DNA of 64,000 nucleotides from Ascarosepion bandense (GCA_037127315.1 JBBBDQ010001154.1:651001-715000), one strand, 5' to 3'; shown: positions 45,531-57,681, counted from the first letter of the stretch. The notes: generated by a model not told the origin, from the sequence alone. Program-made: numbers and translations.

Positions 45531-46101
45531 ATCTGTATGCTGTTTTTGTTTTTAATACAAGTTCCTGTAAGACACTCTCTCTTTCAAAGTGATTCTTTAT
45601 TAATGAAAACATTTTTCTAATTAAACATGACATTTATTAAATAATTGGGTAAGAAATCAAGATCACTGATGGTAAGTGTTGCTTTTGTCAGACAAGTTGT
45701 GACATTGAAAAAAAAAATCTTGCATTAAAATGATGTCAGTGTTATTTTCATTTTTTTTTTTTTTGGCATAATTTAAATCTATTGCACCGTGTATTCTCTG
45801 ATAGCCCGGCATTCATTGATGATTGCAATGGAGTTTGTTTTTAGCAAAATAAAATTAAGACAGTATTTTCTTCAGAAAAGGTTTTGGCCAACACATCACT
45901 CTACAGTTCCATTCAAATAATCAAAATGAATAATGAAACAAAATCCACTAATTCTAAATTTAAGAACATTTTTATAAGAAATAAATTGAATGGTAGAATG
46001 AAAAAAAAAACACATTCATATGGCATAATTATTATTAATAGAGACTAAATTACTAAAGAAGCTATAGAACTCGACACTTAGAACTTTAATACTGAAGAAA
46101 T

Positions 46102-47280
46102 AAATATCTTAATTCAAAGATATACACTGTATGCAATTTTATTATGCTACTTAAGTGCTGTTCATCATATTGTCAATAAACATTTATAATAAAACAGGAC
46201 ACACGTTGTTTCTATAAACAATTATAAACACTCTGTGTCTCACTCACAACTGTACGTGTTGTCTGATAGGAGACAAGTGTTTTTAATTAACTCCTGTTTT
46301 GTAAGCCGTGAACTAATCCGAGCTTAGTAAGCTTGATTACTTTTGTTCCATTACAATGCGGTTGTTCATTATCAGTGGTGTAATGGATAAAATTGAAACC
46401 TACTTTGTTGGACATCAAACAAAATACATCAGATTCAAAAAAAATATTGAAAGAAAATATTAAACAAAAATGATATCAGGTAAACAACAGAAAATTCTCC
46501 AGTAATTCTAGTTCATTTCATCTATCGCTTCTATCACCAAAGATATACATAAGGTAACAAGTTAGTTAATGACATATACAGAGCTTCTATCTACTGAATA
46601 AAAACCAACACAAGAAAAGAGATTTATAAAAGTTCAAGATATTCTCTGGCTACAAGAAGACAATCTGGTGAAATAAAAGGTTAGTGTATATATATATATA
46701 TATATGGATGTATAAAGTCTTCAATGGTTAATGAAAGCCTGCAATTTGAAGTGGTTTACAGCAAATAAATACAAAGAGTCCCAAAAGGTGCATTTTATTG
46801 TTGGAAAAGCAAGTTTAATGATTTGGCAACAACTCTTATGAAATGAGGAAAATAGGAAGAACACAAATGAATGCACAAGCATATATTTCTACAAACTGCA
46901 TGGATGTTTCACAAGAAGCTGTAGCCACAGGATACATCTATCCAACAAAGACAATGCAATACAGAAGACAGGGAAGAGTTTTGAAATGCCATCAACAACA
47001 GTTAGAGTTGACAGCAACTATGTACTTTTTTTTCTTCTCTTGAGTGGAAAAGAAAGGCACTCAAGAAAGTTTTGGAAGGCTGTGTGACAATATATGGAGG
47101 CAGAAGGATAGACCATTACTTGAGAAAAAAAAATCAGGACAAGATTGAACTGGCAATAAACTGTAGTGCCAAATAAATATTTCAAGCACTCTAATATGTA
47201 GCTAACCTCAGTCTGTCTCTTTTGCATGTGCACTCATTAGGTACTTAACACTTTAACATAGTTTGCCATGAACATGCAAT
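46102..47280. other. Intron stretch, (TA)n at 46688-46705, no gene seen
   Basis: AT-rich. The 66-codon plus frame at 46843-47043 ends in a poly(T)-encoded Phe run and has no domain. Confidence 0.45.
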
Positions 47281-47299
47281 GGGAAAGCCTTTTGTGTGC

Positions 47300-47650
47300 T
47301 TGGGATCATATTTAAAATTGATGATTAAAACAAACATTATCAGTACCTCACACATTTTCTTAATTAATAAAAAAAGGCCAAAAAAAGCATGTGGTGTGTA
47401 CAGAGAGGATGCTGTTATAGAACGTGTGCCAAAAGTGGTTTACAAGATTTTGATAGAAACATCTGTCAATTGCAACTTGTTTTGACTGGCCAACTGAGAT
47501 TAACAGTGACAAAATGATCGAGTTATATGACCAGGATGATCTCAGATATCCACATTATGAGTAGAAAAACTATTGAGGCTAACTGCAACCAACAAATTTT
47601 CATCTGTGATTTGTTGCAGAAAGATGAAGAAAAGGTTCTTTTCTTTTTTT
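47300..47650 (+). pseudogene. Mariner transposase N-terminal relic
   Basis: Translation gives HIFLINKKRPKKACGVYRED AVIERV, then, with a frame change, a degenerate TEINSDKMIELYDQDDLRYP, resembling the helix-turn-helix domain and linker of mariner transposases (FLF-KG-A-A....(Y/F)GE-A--ER...GRP-E-D-D-L-ELI--NPR-T). The WxxRF region is scrambled and several stops are present. No DDD/E catalytic domain follows; the frame dies at a T/A-rich run near 47640. Confidence 0.5.
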
Positions 47651-49944
47651 TTTTTTTAAAAAAAAAAAGAAAGTGGTGTTATACTGCACTGTAGTTAGAT
47701 TACTTTATGATTTATTCTACATATTGGTTGGATAAAATATATCCAATTAACAAAGTAATTTCCTGTGCACATCACATCTGGTCCACAAAACAAGTCCTCA
47801 CAATGAAAGTGATGCAATGGCCAATCATGAAAAGCAGGTCTTTCATAGCAACCAACACAGTTGGACCGAAAGGCCACCTGCTGACATGTAAACTCGTTGT
47901 TGCTATCATGGTTGCTTCTCTCATCAGAACTGTGAACAATTGTGGGCTGTCCTCATTGTCACTGCCATGACCACTTCTTTCATCACAGCTGTGACCTCAC
48001 CCAGGCTTCACGCATCTCACTTGACTCTTTGCACAATGAATCCAACTGAAACATTCTGCTCCACCCACTACAAGCCTCCCTCACTGTTACAACTTTTGAC
48101 TTAAATCCTACCAGCTATATTTAATCCCTTGTTGACACCACTGTCACCTTAGCAACCACCATGCCCTACCACAGATCTTCCTCACTGTCACCACAATGTT
48201 ATTTTGTTGATACTATATTCGACCCAAATCCAGCTGAAACATACTGATGGAATTACTACAGGCCTATCAGCTACATTTAATCCCTTGTCATCACTGCCAT
48301 CACCTTGGCAACTAATGCACCCTATCACAAGTCAACCAACCACCATAAATTTGAATTGATCAACATGCCAACACACTTTACCAGGCAATTCAGCTTCAAC
48401 ATCTAGGCATCACATAATCACCAGCCCATACATGCTATCACAGATGTCGATTTCAGCATTAATGGATAATGTGTGTCAAACCCAACCAATGACTAATGCA
48501 CTCTGGACCTATCCTGTGACTTCAGCCAAACCAGTAAAAATAAAAAAAAATCAGTAAACACCCAGAACTACTGACAACATCCTACACCTAACTGCTTTCC
48601 TAACACACAGCAACCAAAAATGACATGTTACCAACTTTGGCCAATTTTATAAAAACTAAATACATATTTATAGTTAATGAATACACACAGTTGAAAACTT
48701 AATCCTTGTTAGTCTTTTCTTTCAAAATGAAAATATTTTATAACAATGGTGACAGAGAGACAAAAACGGATCATCTATAAATAACAATGTGAAGTGCAAA
48801 CATTTATTTTCTGAAAGCAGAACTTCACCCAGGGAAGGTTTTGCTTTCAATTTTGTGTGATTGGAAGGATGTTGTCTTTTAAGGACTTCCAATGGATATC
48901 TATTAAGCTGTGTACTGTGCCCAGCTGGGCAAAATGAATGCAACAATCCACCAAAAGCATTCAGCACTTGCTAATCATAAGGGCATTATCACAACAATCC
49001 CAGAGTACGCACTTCTTTGACATGGCAGAAGTTACTAGGGCTTGGATAGGAAATTTCGTCTTGACCAACTTTGTGCTTTAGATTTCTATCTGATTTGAAT
49101 GAAGGTAAAAAATTCACGTGGAAGAGTTTATAGCCAGAAAAGACAGGAAATTCTTTGAGCATGGAGTAATAAATCTGCCCACAAGATGGAAAACGATAGG
49201 GAGTGTAACCCTGTTTTCAGATGGCTGGTATTAATTTTCAGTGATTTTCAAAATAAGAAATTTTTCTAAAATTAGAGAATACAATTATTTTTGTTGAGAA
49301 AAGTAGCCAAGGTGATAAAAAGTGGAAAATACAGATTCCAAGTTACAATAAGTACAAAATTATTTTTGTCAGGAGAAGTGAATTTATCAAAGCTAGTTAC
49401 CTAAGTGTAGTTAAAATATTGTCAAATGGGTTTAATGATATGTGACCCTAGGTCAAAATACGGCCTTGAGGACTTCCTGTGTACTGATTACCAGGACATC
49501 TGATAAGAACAAGCAGACAATAACAGGGAGTAAATTTTCTCCCCTTTTATTGGAAGTCAAAATGGTTAAATGATATCACATAAATTTTGAGATGCTAAGA
49601 CGTATATAGGGAAAGAGATATAGCAATCCAGTCCCTAACTTCAACATTCTGGGTTTTTTGTCTTTTTAATAGAACTGGAATGGAAAACGAAATTCATTGA
49701 GTTGGGAGCAGTGATGAATTGAAGCAGACAAGCTGAAATAATCTGCCATGAGAGAGAAATATTGCAAGAGACACTCAGTCCAAATTCAACCAGCTGGAAG
49801 TTGAATAAACCATCATCCCATGTTAATAATAGAACAAATATTATCATGCTACTGAAATACCAGCCAACTGATATTTTTTTCATCACTTAATTTTGATTTG
49901 CTTGTAATCTTGTAGTTATTTGATGTATATAAATATATATAAAC
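47651..49944. other. Intron stretch with an imperfect tandem duplication near 48.1-48.34 kb
   Basis: Two segments, CTACCAGCTATATTTAATCC (48109) and CTATCAGCTACATTTAATCC (48264), start about 67-bp similar blocks that are 155 bp apart, so a C-rich section is tandemly duplicated. No coding domain was recognised. Confidence 0.5.
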
Positions 49945-50121
49945 TAGCAGTATAGCCCGGCATTGCTCGGGTGTAATGAAAGCTTTAAAACTAATCCATG
50001 GTCCTGGAGCTCAGACTCAGCCTAAAGAATATTTGTGTGAAGTTTGGTGAGAATCGGATAAAAATTGTGGATTTGTATAAAGGACATACAGACAGATAAA
50101 CAGACACACACACAAACATCT

Positions 50122-50156
<35 letters not shown>

Positions 50157-50452
50157 CAATTTTCTGCACTATTGTAAGAACTGCAACCTTGAAACTTCTG
50201 AATATCGTTTCTTATGTCTTTGTTTATGAGTGTGTTAAATTTGATTAAAATCGGAACACTCCTTCTATAACTCTATTTTTTCGATTATCAATATTTATCA
50301 GGGGTACCTCAATACAAAACCTAGCTAAGAACACTCGCAGACGCTTACAGTACAACTGTGTAAATTTTCAAGAAAATCGGTTCAGTCGTTTCGAAGTCTA
50401 TAGGTAATGGATACACACACATACAAAGTTCCATTTATAAAGAAGTTTAGAT
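49945..50452 (+). repeat. Dispersed repeat E, full-looking copy
   Basis: It starts ACTAGCAGTATAGCCCGGCA TTGCTCGGG and ends ATAAAGAAGTTTAGAT, about 508 bp. Two internal segments resemble each other (GAGAATCGGATAAAAAT near 50050 and GAAAATCGGTTCAGTCG near 50375), so the element looks dimeric. A TA array sits between them (50128-50152). About 95% similar to 58299-58814. Confidence 0.85.
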
Positions 50453-51902
50453 CTACAGTTTTGTTGCAGTCTTCAATCTGTTTTTTCATTATATACCAAT
50501 CCCTTGCATGTCTGGGCCAAGACAACTAGCAACTCTTCTTTGGCTAATCCGAGACCAACAACAGAATGTGGGCAAAATCAACTGAACGTCAGGAAGGTTG
50601 GTTGGACTCATCCAGGGGTCGTGTTATAGTAGAATGAAACAGTAAATAAATCATTGATTGAATAAATGATTAGGAATTTAAAACAGTTCTTATTTTTGCT
50701 AAAAGACTGAACTTTTTGGCCAGTCAGGTATATCTGGGAAGGGCTAAGTGGGTTGAAACTCACACAATATAAATGTAAGTATATCCTGAAATTTTACCAA
50801 CAATGTTTGGTTAATACAAATTTTGTTGTGTAAACACTGATTGCAAAATAGAATCTGGCATAGTGTAAAGGAACATTTTCTTTTAATAAGATGTTGACAT
50901 TATTAAAAAAGCTGTTTATTTCATGACTTTCAAATAACAACTGTTTTTTTTTTAAAGGTGGAGTTGAATTGATAAAAAATAAACCAGAAAATGAAGGAAA
51001 ACTTGTTTATCTCTTTTTGTTTTGTTTTTTTCTGATATTTTAGTGTGATGTTAATTTGATTTTAAAATATTGATGGTTTTAGTAAGTGCTGGTCCAACAA
51101 GTGTTGAGATTTCTTGATGTCTGATCATCCAGAAATTCAACAAGAGCTGGAGATAATCTTAGTATATTTCTGATTCAGTTCCTCTTCCTACAATAGAGTA
51201 TTGCTGTTTGCTTGGCATCAGCTTTCAGTTGTCATTGGCAGGAAATATGTTATACAAAAAACCTATTTCTAATAAAATATCCTAATGAATTTACAAGTAA
51301 TGATTTTAATACCCAAATATTTCTGGGGTGACAGAAAAAAGCAAAATCATAAAATGATATTGGTATTAGAAATATACAGACAGGGAAACAACATTGCAAA
51401 AAAAAAAAGTGAGTTGTCAAAATTTCAGATAAAATTTTATAGGCATTTTTTTTTTTAAAAGAATTAAAACTATATATACATATGTGTGTGTGGGGGGGAT
51501 TTTTGTGGGATTGCTTAGTTGAAGTTTGGTGCCAGGGAAAAACTGTAATGAAGGCATTGAACAGATAGATGAAAAATCAATATAGAGATGGCAGTAGGTG
51601 GGGAGTTTGGTTGGCAGGTGATAATTATGCAGATCAGAATGAGAGATCAATAAATAATGTTTCTTCTCTTGCTTATAAAAAGGAATCAAAATTTTGGCGG
51701 ATAAGTAACCAAAATGAGTATGCTAAAGTTCCATGTGTTTGTTTTTAGCAGACAGGTTTGGGAAGCCATTAATAAATAAATTTAACTCTTTTTAAAATTC
51801 GTCTCTATCCATATGAATAAACAAATGCATTCACATATAGATACATATTATGAAAATAATGAGTCTGTATGATTTCAGTTAGTTTCTGCTCCAGGCATTC
51901 TG

Positions 51903-51904
<2 letters not shown>
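50453..51904. other. Intron stretch, no feature recognised
   Basis: AT-rich. A 90-codon minus frame (51417-51689) has no domain. Confidence 0.5.

Positions 51905-51947
<43 letters not shown>
51905..51947. repeat. (TA)n microsatellite
   Basis: Long TA array at the 3' end of a minus-strand LINE. Confidence 0.9.
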
Positions 51948-51949
<2 letters not shown>

Positions 51950-51962
51950 GTGTGTATTCTTT

Positions 51963-52680
51963 TTTTAAATCATTTCACCCAAATAAGGCAACAACGTCAC
52001 TAGGTTGCAAAGAGTTACAAGGAATGAATCAGAAGATTTTAGTGAAGAAACGGACAATAGATAACAGAATTCAGAAAAATAAAAGATGCCATTTAAATTT
52101 TTTAAGATTGTGATTAACAGGGAAGTAAGAAAAACAGACTATGAGAATAGAAACAATGGTTGCATCTAGCTAATTCAACAGTAAAACGGGGCGACGGATT
52201 AGCGTGCTTAAAGTCATGCAGGCGACGGACTGCAGATAAGAGTTCATCAAAACAATTGCCATGAAAATGTTTGTAGAAAAGGCAGAGGAAAGCCATGCCA
52301 GTGAGAAAGTAATTAAAGTCAAGATGCCAGGTCAGGATCGATTATATTGCAGAACCCTCTTTGAATTTTATCTGGAATCTTGAGGTATACAGTTGGAGAA
52401 GCAGAGTAGATATAGCAGCAGTATTCAATGAATGGTAGATTTATAAATGTACAAGATGAATTCTGAAGAGAAGAATTGTCTGGCCCAACACAGCAAATCA
52501 ACTTTCTTAGCATTAGATTCAATATAATCATTTGATTTCATGTCTGTGGAAAACATGAGTACAAAAGAAAGTACAAAGTTTTGTATTCTTAGAGTTTCGT
52601 TTGGGAGGCAGAAATGATTCTCTCTAGTGATTAGTCGTCTTAGTTTTTTTTTTTTTTTAAAAAAGACTGACATAGTCATT
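51963..52680 (-). mobile_element. LINE family B, post-RT region and 3' end (minus strand)
   Basis: Minus-strand pieces in order: CLPNETLRIQNFVL, SNDYIESNAKK, ARQFFSSEFILYIYKS, FIEYCCYIYSASPTVYLKI, LCLFYKHFHGNCFDELLSAV, then the terminal poly(T) with 'catttcacccaaataagg'. Same order as the plus-strand copy at 5130-6330 (WNDYIES, FFSSESILH, IDYCCHIW). Frameshifted. Confidence 0.78.
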
Positions 52681-52949
52681 TTTTTTTATATTCTATTTTT
52701 CTTGTATGCAAACAAGTATTTTCTTTTATGGACTTAATGAATGTAATAGTTGGTGAAAAGTAGAAATTCTTAATTCCTGAATAAATTTACTTTTAAAACA
52801 AATTTACTGATCCTGACCAGAGAAATGATTCTTATAGATCTACCAGGATTTATTGTTAGTCCAACCTTAAACACATAAACCTGAGGGATTGCAGCGTTCA
52901 TGGCACATTCAGGAGAAGAACTGAAAGAATGATTAGTTGAGGAAATCAA

Positions 52950-53450
52950 GAAGAAAGAATTGAACATTAGTTGTAAGAAGAGGGTAGGCATGTTGGTGAA
53001 CAAAAGGAAAAGCCCAACATGTCACAAAATAAAGAAATTCAACTTATCTGGGCAGTGTGACCGCAGACAATTGAAAGTGTCGCAAAGAAATAATGAGACA
53101 ATTTCCAAAATGCCAGTCTGTTTCATTACAAATGAAAAGAGGACTGGGCATGATTATCAAGATCGTTTTATCAATGGAGAAAGCATGTGGGGAAATAAGA
53201 AAGTTCTATAGAGTACAAAGAAACTGTTGCCAAAAATTAGAAAGAGACATCTGAAATATGTGAAGACACCATGAGAAAAGCAGGTTTGGAGAGTTTAACA
53301 CATTGAAGCTCAGAGAAACCAAGGTAAACAACAATTAACCTGTTTGGTTAGTTTGCATAAATGGATGAAAGAACAAAGTCTTAAATGAGAAATTATTTCT
53401 GAAACCAACAAAAGAACAGGAAGCTGTCTTATAAGAATAAAAACTCACCA
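52950..53450 (+). mobile_element. LINE family A, degenerate 3' fragment
   Basis: SCKKRVGMLVNKRKSPTCHK and KKFNLSGQCD echo the family A CKKTEC...ISKK-SPKC and KFNYLGSV blocks, and HHEKSRFGEF in one frame reads MRKAGLESL in the next. Much more decayed than the other copies, so an older insertion. Confidence 0.65.
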
Positions 53451-54051
53451 AAAGAAATAACAAAATTATATATTGTAAACAATGTGAAAATATATCGATG
53501 TTCTCAGGTTTAACCTTTTCCTTTCTTCATTTTCCAATTTTCAGTAACTGTATTTTTAAGCCAAAAAAATATTTTGATAGTTGGAAAAAAAAAAACCTTA
53601 AAAATCTTTGAATCCTCATGAAATGTTATGAGAATCAAATTTTCTGAACTGGGATTAGAAGAATAAATTCAGTAAATCCTTTTTGTTCTGTTTTTTTTTT
53701 AACCATTAATTATTGTCTGTAGTGCTTGAACTGTGCGATATGACCTACGAGACAGACCAATAAATATTTTCCAAGCCTTAAGATTCTGCTCAGTATGAAG
53801 TGACCAATATGATTTGCCCCGAGATTATATGGCAACTATCTGAATGCAAAATGAGAAATAATTAAATAGTTGAGTTTGGTGACAAAATAAGAAAGTTCTG
53901 TCAAATTTTCCTCAAGTCCAGATTAATAAATAGACTAGAGAATGAAATTATAGGTGGTGCCTATCACAGTGAAAGGGTTAAAAGAAATAACAAATTCTTT
54001 AGATAGAAAATATGTGGATATCTAAATATTAGCAAGGAGTCTATTGCATAA

Positions 54052-54367
54052 GTGCGGATGTGCGCTGTGGCGCAGTGGATATCGGCTCGGAACGAGAAAT
54101 CGGGGAGCAGAGTTCAAATTCCAGTTGAATTCATTGCATTCACTTACGCGCAAATAGCCTTGGGAAAGGTATTAATCCGTCTCTTCCTTCCAGTTATGGG
54201 TTAAATAACAGGACAGATTGGGTTCTATAGCCTTGGCTGGCAATCAATCTACTGCAGAAAGCAATGGCAACCTACTACGGGATAATCTTCTGCCCAGTAA
54301 GTCATGTCTCTTTCGAGACATGATTGCCCAAGCATGTTTCACGTATGGCACTTAACTGACTGACTGA
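54052..54367 (+). mobile_element. tRNA-derived SINE, family A, with target duplication
   Basis: The head GCGCTGTGGCGCAGTGGATA has the best A box among the copies. The B box is GAGTTCAAATTCC. The body includes the hairpin CATGTCTC(tttc)GAGACATG at 54303-54322 and ends in (CTGA)n. Bracketed by CTATTGCATAA at 54041-54051 and 54368-54378, a perfect 11-bp target duplication. 316 bp. Confidence 0.94.
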
Positions 54368-55084
54368 CTATTGCATAAAATGTTGCCAAGAGTTTTTGAC
54401 AGTAATTTTTCTTACTTAAAAAAGGCACAAGACAGGGACATTTGGTTTCTCAGAATGTTTTTTTTTTAAAGTGGCCATCAAGATATCTTGTTTAAAGAAG
54501 AATTAATCATTTTTTCTTTTTTTTAAAAAGGATATTGAAAAACTGATTTGCACATTGTGAATTTGTTTTATTGGAATTATATAAACGTTTCTCCTGTTCT
54601 ACAATAACATCAATAAAACTGAAATGTTTATTTCTGTTTTTGCTGACTTTGCCACTAACATTTGTTAGAGAAATGCAAGTTGAAGTAAATAAAAATGAGC
54701 CATTTAAAAAAAAAAAAATAAAAGCAATCAGTATGCGTGCAGACATTTAGACTTTGGTATGACAACTAAAAACAGGCAACAAAGTTTTTAGTTTCAGAGA
54801 GAAAATCTGGGTAGATTCTTAATATAAAAATTAAACCGTGACTTTATCTTTGCCTAGAGTAGTCAGTGTTAAAACTAGGATAGTATTCAACTGGTCAAAA
54901 TAAAACCTCTTTCATAAGAAAAGGGCAAAGTCTTCTTAAATCCAATTTTAAGCTCTTGTGTTAGGGTAGAAAAGATACAATAGCACTGATACAAACAATC
55001 AAAATGAAAGTAGTTTTGACAGTGAAATTTTTCAGAATTTAGATTCAAATTTAGTAGTTTTAGAAATAAACAGGCACAATGGGC

Positions 55085-55360
55085 TAATTGGATTGAAGAA
55101 TAGAAAAGTTGGGTTCAAATTCCAGTTGAATTCATAACATTCACATATTCTGCTAATATGCTTGGGAAAGGGTTATGAATCTAACCCTTCCCCCTCCCAG
55201 CTATGAGTAAATAATAAAATAGGTTCTATAGCTTTGGGTCTAGGAGAAGGAGAAACCCAATATTCCAAACAGTATGCAGCCCTGGTGAAGTACATACTAT
55301 GCAGCCAGGGAAAGGATTGTTTGCATTGATTCGATGATCCTGACTATGATCGAGTCCTTT
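55085..55360 (+). mobile_element. SINE family A relic
   Basis: A GGGTTCAAATTCCAGTTGAA B-box region, GCTTGGGAAAGGG and GGTTCTATAGC segments are in family A order but diverged. Confidence 0.6.
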
Positions 55361-55604
55361 TATAAATAAACGAGGATGGCTTTTAGTTTATAAGAAACAT
55401 GATGCTGATTGATGGATGGAGATATACTTGGCAGGAAAACTCTTCAAAATAGGCTTGTCTTTATGTATAAGCCAGGCCTTTCCCATGTCTATAAGGACGG
55501 CATTGTAAAGGCTTAGGGAGTGATTGGCTACCTTCTGTTATGCTGACCCATGATATACTAGTAGAGAATTCAATTTAAAGTTGTTCTTTGCAAGGATTAG
55601 TTGA

Positions 55605-55790
55605 TCTACCAATATTACAAAGAGTAGTTTGCCCTGCTATTTAGCCCATAGCTAGAGGGAGAACAGATGAATTTATTTCTGACGGAGGGCATTAATGTGA
55701 AGTGAATGTAACAACCTTGGCCTTCAGATTTCATTTTCAATACTAATAATAGTTATAGCATCTGCACGAGAGAGAGAGAGAGAGAGATTT
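55605..55790 (-). mobile_element. SINE family A relic (minus strand), (GA)n end
   Basis: TGCTATTTAGCCCATAGCT and GAAGTGAATGTAAC segments mirror the family body in reverse. A GA run lies at 55768-55788. Confidence 0.45.
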
Positions 55791-55951
55791 TGCTGCTTGT
55801 TTCTCTATCATCTCCCTCTTGCAAACAGTGCTGTTACTGTCATTGACCTTCTTCAGAAGAAATGTTGCTGTTGTCATTGGTGCATTTCAAATGTCATCAG
55901 TTACAGCAAGTATCATGATGACAAAGCAGTTTTTTTATCTTTGGCTAATGA

Positions 55952-56332
55952 CACACACACACACACACACACAATTTCTAAATATATAAAAACAAGTTTT
56001 GTTGAATTTAACTTATAAGATCTATTTTAATTATTTTTATTGAATTTTTTCAATTTTTGAATAAGTTGTACATCTGGATCAAGATGATGTCATTTTTATG
56101 TTTATCTATATTTAAATTTGGACACAACTTTGCCCTTGATAATGACAGAAATGTTTGAAAATGCTCAAATGAAAACAAAAACTTGGGACAGTTTATCTAC
56201 AATTTTGATCTGAAAGTGTAACAGCTTATTCAAAAATTGGAAAAATAAAATAGAAAAAAAAATTGAACAAACAGATTTTGTTAATTTTAATAAAAATTGT
56301 TTATAATACACACACACACACACACACACAAA
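55952..56332. repeat. Two (CA)n microsatellites (55952-55972, 56309-56330)
   Basis: CA runs 340 bp apart. The sequences next to them (55980-56040 and 56240-56300, e.g. AATTTTTTCAATTTTTGAATA and TTCAAAAATTGGAAAAATAAAA) are roughly inverted, so they may be arms of an inverted repeat. Confidence 0.6.
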
Positions 56333-56450
56333 ATGTTTTCAGTAGAAGACTGATAATTATTTTGTACTGTTGTTCCCCTTAAAACCATCCTGAACTGATA
56401 TCAACACAATAATTATTACTTTTATTTTTTTAACATTTTCTACAAGACAG

Positions 56451-57232
56451 TTTGGTTGGTTTGTTTTGTTTTTATGGCATATCAACCTCCAAGGGTCATT
56501 TATTGCCAACTAAATTTTATTTATTTATTGCTGGTAATACCTTTTCCTTTCCCCAAGTCCTACCCTTGTTATTTAACCCATAACTGGAGGGAAGGGACAG
56601 ATTAATACCTTTCCCAAGGGTACCAGTGCTTAAGTGAATGCAGGGTATTCAACTGGAATTCGAACTCAGCTCACCGACTTCTCTTTCCGAGCCGATATCC
56701 ATTGCACCACAATGCACATCTGTCACTAAACACTTACAGCACCTGGTATTCCCAAGCAGTCACCCATCTAAGTACACAGGGCTGTAGGTGATGCTAAAAA
56801 ACACCGGGCACAGAGAAAATTGCCTGGATTTATTAGTTGGCAACGTGATGACATCATCAGTGTCATCCGTTTCCAGAAACTATGATTTTTGCAGATTTTT
56901 TTTTGGTTATTCCAATGGAAATTAGGCACAGAACGTGAACGAAAGCAGGAAATCGGGTTCGGACTTTCTGAGTATAACCAGTCTTTTCTCCCAAAATCAA
57001 TAAATAAACAGATCTTTACTGCGTTCATTCGGATGTTTTCTTCATCTTTCTTTCTTTCTTTGTGAATTGTTTAGTTTGATTTCTGACAAAGACATTTTTC
57101 CTTGCCCAGATTGGCCCAGACCCGTGCCCGGTAGTCAGATACGGCCATGTAAGTACAGACCAGGCTCAATGTTGCTTAACTTCGGTGATCGAGCGAGAAC
57201 CGGTGTATTCAACATGATATGGCCGTAAGCCC
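56451..57232 (-). mobile_element. 5S-tRNA composite SINE split by a hAT-like MITE (minus strand)
   Basis: Read on the minus strand, the 5S-like head begins at 57232 (GGCTTACGGCCATATCATG), is interrupted at 57150, resumes at 56776 (ACTTAGATGGGTGACTGCTTG), and continues into the tRNA head (GGTGCAATGGATATCGGC, GAGTTCGAATTCC), the body and the (CCAA)n-type tail at 56451. The flanks CTACAAGACAG (56440-56450) and CTACAGGATAG (57233-57243) look like a slightly diverged 11-bp target duplication. Confidence 0.9.
56777..57149. mobile_element. hAT-like non-autonomous element, 373 bp, 8-bp TSD
   Basis: It sits inside the 5S head of the SINE with perfect 8-bp duplications TAAGTACA at 56769-56776 and 57150-57157. 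The ends are imperfect inverted repeats: CAGGGCTGTAGGTGATGC...CCGGGCAC on the left and, in reverse complement, CATGGCCGTATCTGAC..CCGGGCAC on the right. An 8-bp TSD and CA(G)GG-type ends are hallmarks of hAT. No transposase. Confidence 0.85.
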
Positions 57233-57681
57233 CTACAGGATAGAATTAGTGGCCTAACTTCTTATAATCTATTTTAAAATGGTCAAAACAAAACATACTG
57301 TACAACTTCTTGTTTATAAAAATAAATATGTAGTCTTATCAGTATTAAAATGGAATTGAATTGTCTTGAATTTTAACAAATTAACTAAAATTTCTAAATA
57401 TACTTTGTTTAGAAAAAATACTGATATAGTGCATAAAATAAGAAGAAATGTCTTGATACAAAAGACAAAAAACAAACTGCATTCATCTGCTAAAGAAAGG
57501 GTCATCCAATATTCTTGTTTGCTTTTACATCTATATTTATTTTTTATGTTACTAAACGTTGGACAAAGAACTGGATATTCGTAAAAGACTTTAATTTATG
57601 AGAAAATGAAAGATTTCATCTTCTATCTCAAAATCAATGAACATTTCTGGCTCAATATTGAAAAATGAACTGAGAAATTAC

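Larger units (their letters stand above)
42901..46101. mobile_element. 3.2-kb structure with 300-bp inverted arms, class unknown
   Basis: Left arm 42901-43202 and right arm 45801-46101 are reverse complements with very high identity (about 98% over 'ctaccattcaatttatttct' to 'tgtagagtgatgt'). The interior has no intact frame. It includes a 5S-tRNA SINE at 43682-44195 that inserted later. It may be a non-autonomous DNA transposon with long terminal inverted repeats or a PLE-type inverted insertion. No target duplication was found at its ends. Confidence 0.75.
27243..57681 (-). other. 30.4-kb dynein intron loaded with transposable elements
   Basis: Bounded by donor GTAAT at 57681 and acceptor TTTAG at 27243. 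It contains at least five LINE fragments, four or more SINEs, a hAT-like MITE, a mariner MITE, a minisatellite and many TA arrays. No dynein exon is missing inside it: flanking exons join in phase, and the joined protein matches the family without a gap. Confidence 0.9.

Noticed and set aside
54058..54135. Functional tRNA gene
   Set aside because: Pol III boxes are present but the cloverleaf does not close, and the sequence continues into a SINE body bounded by a target duplication.
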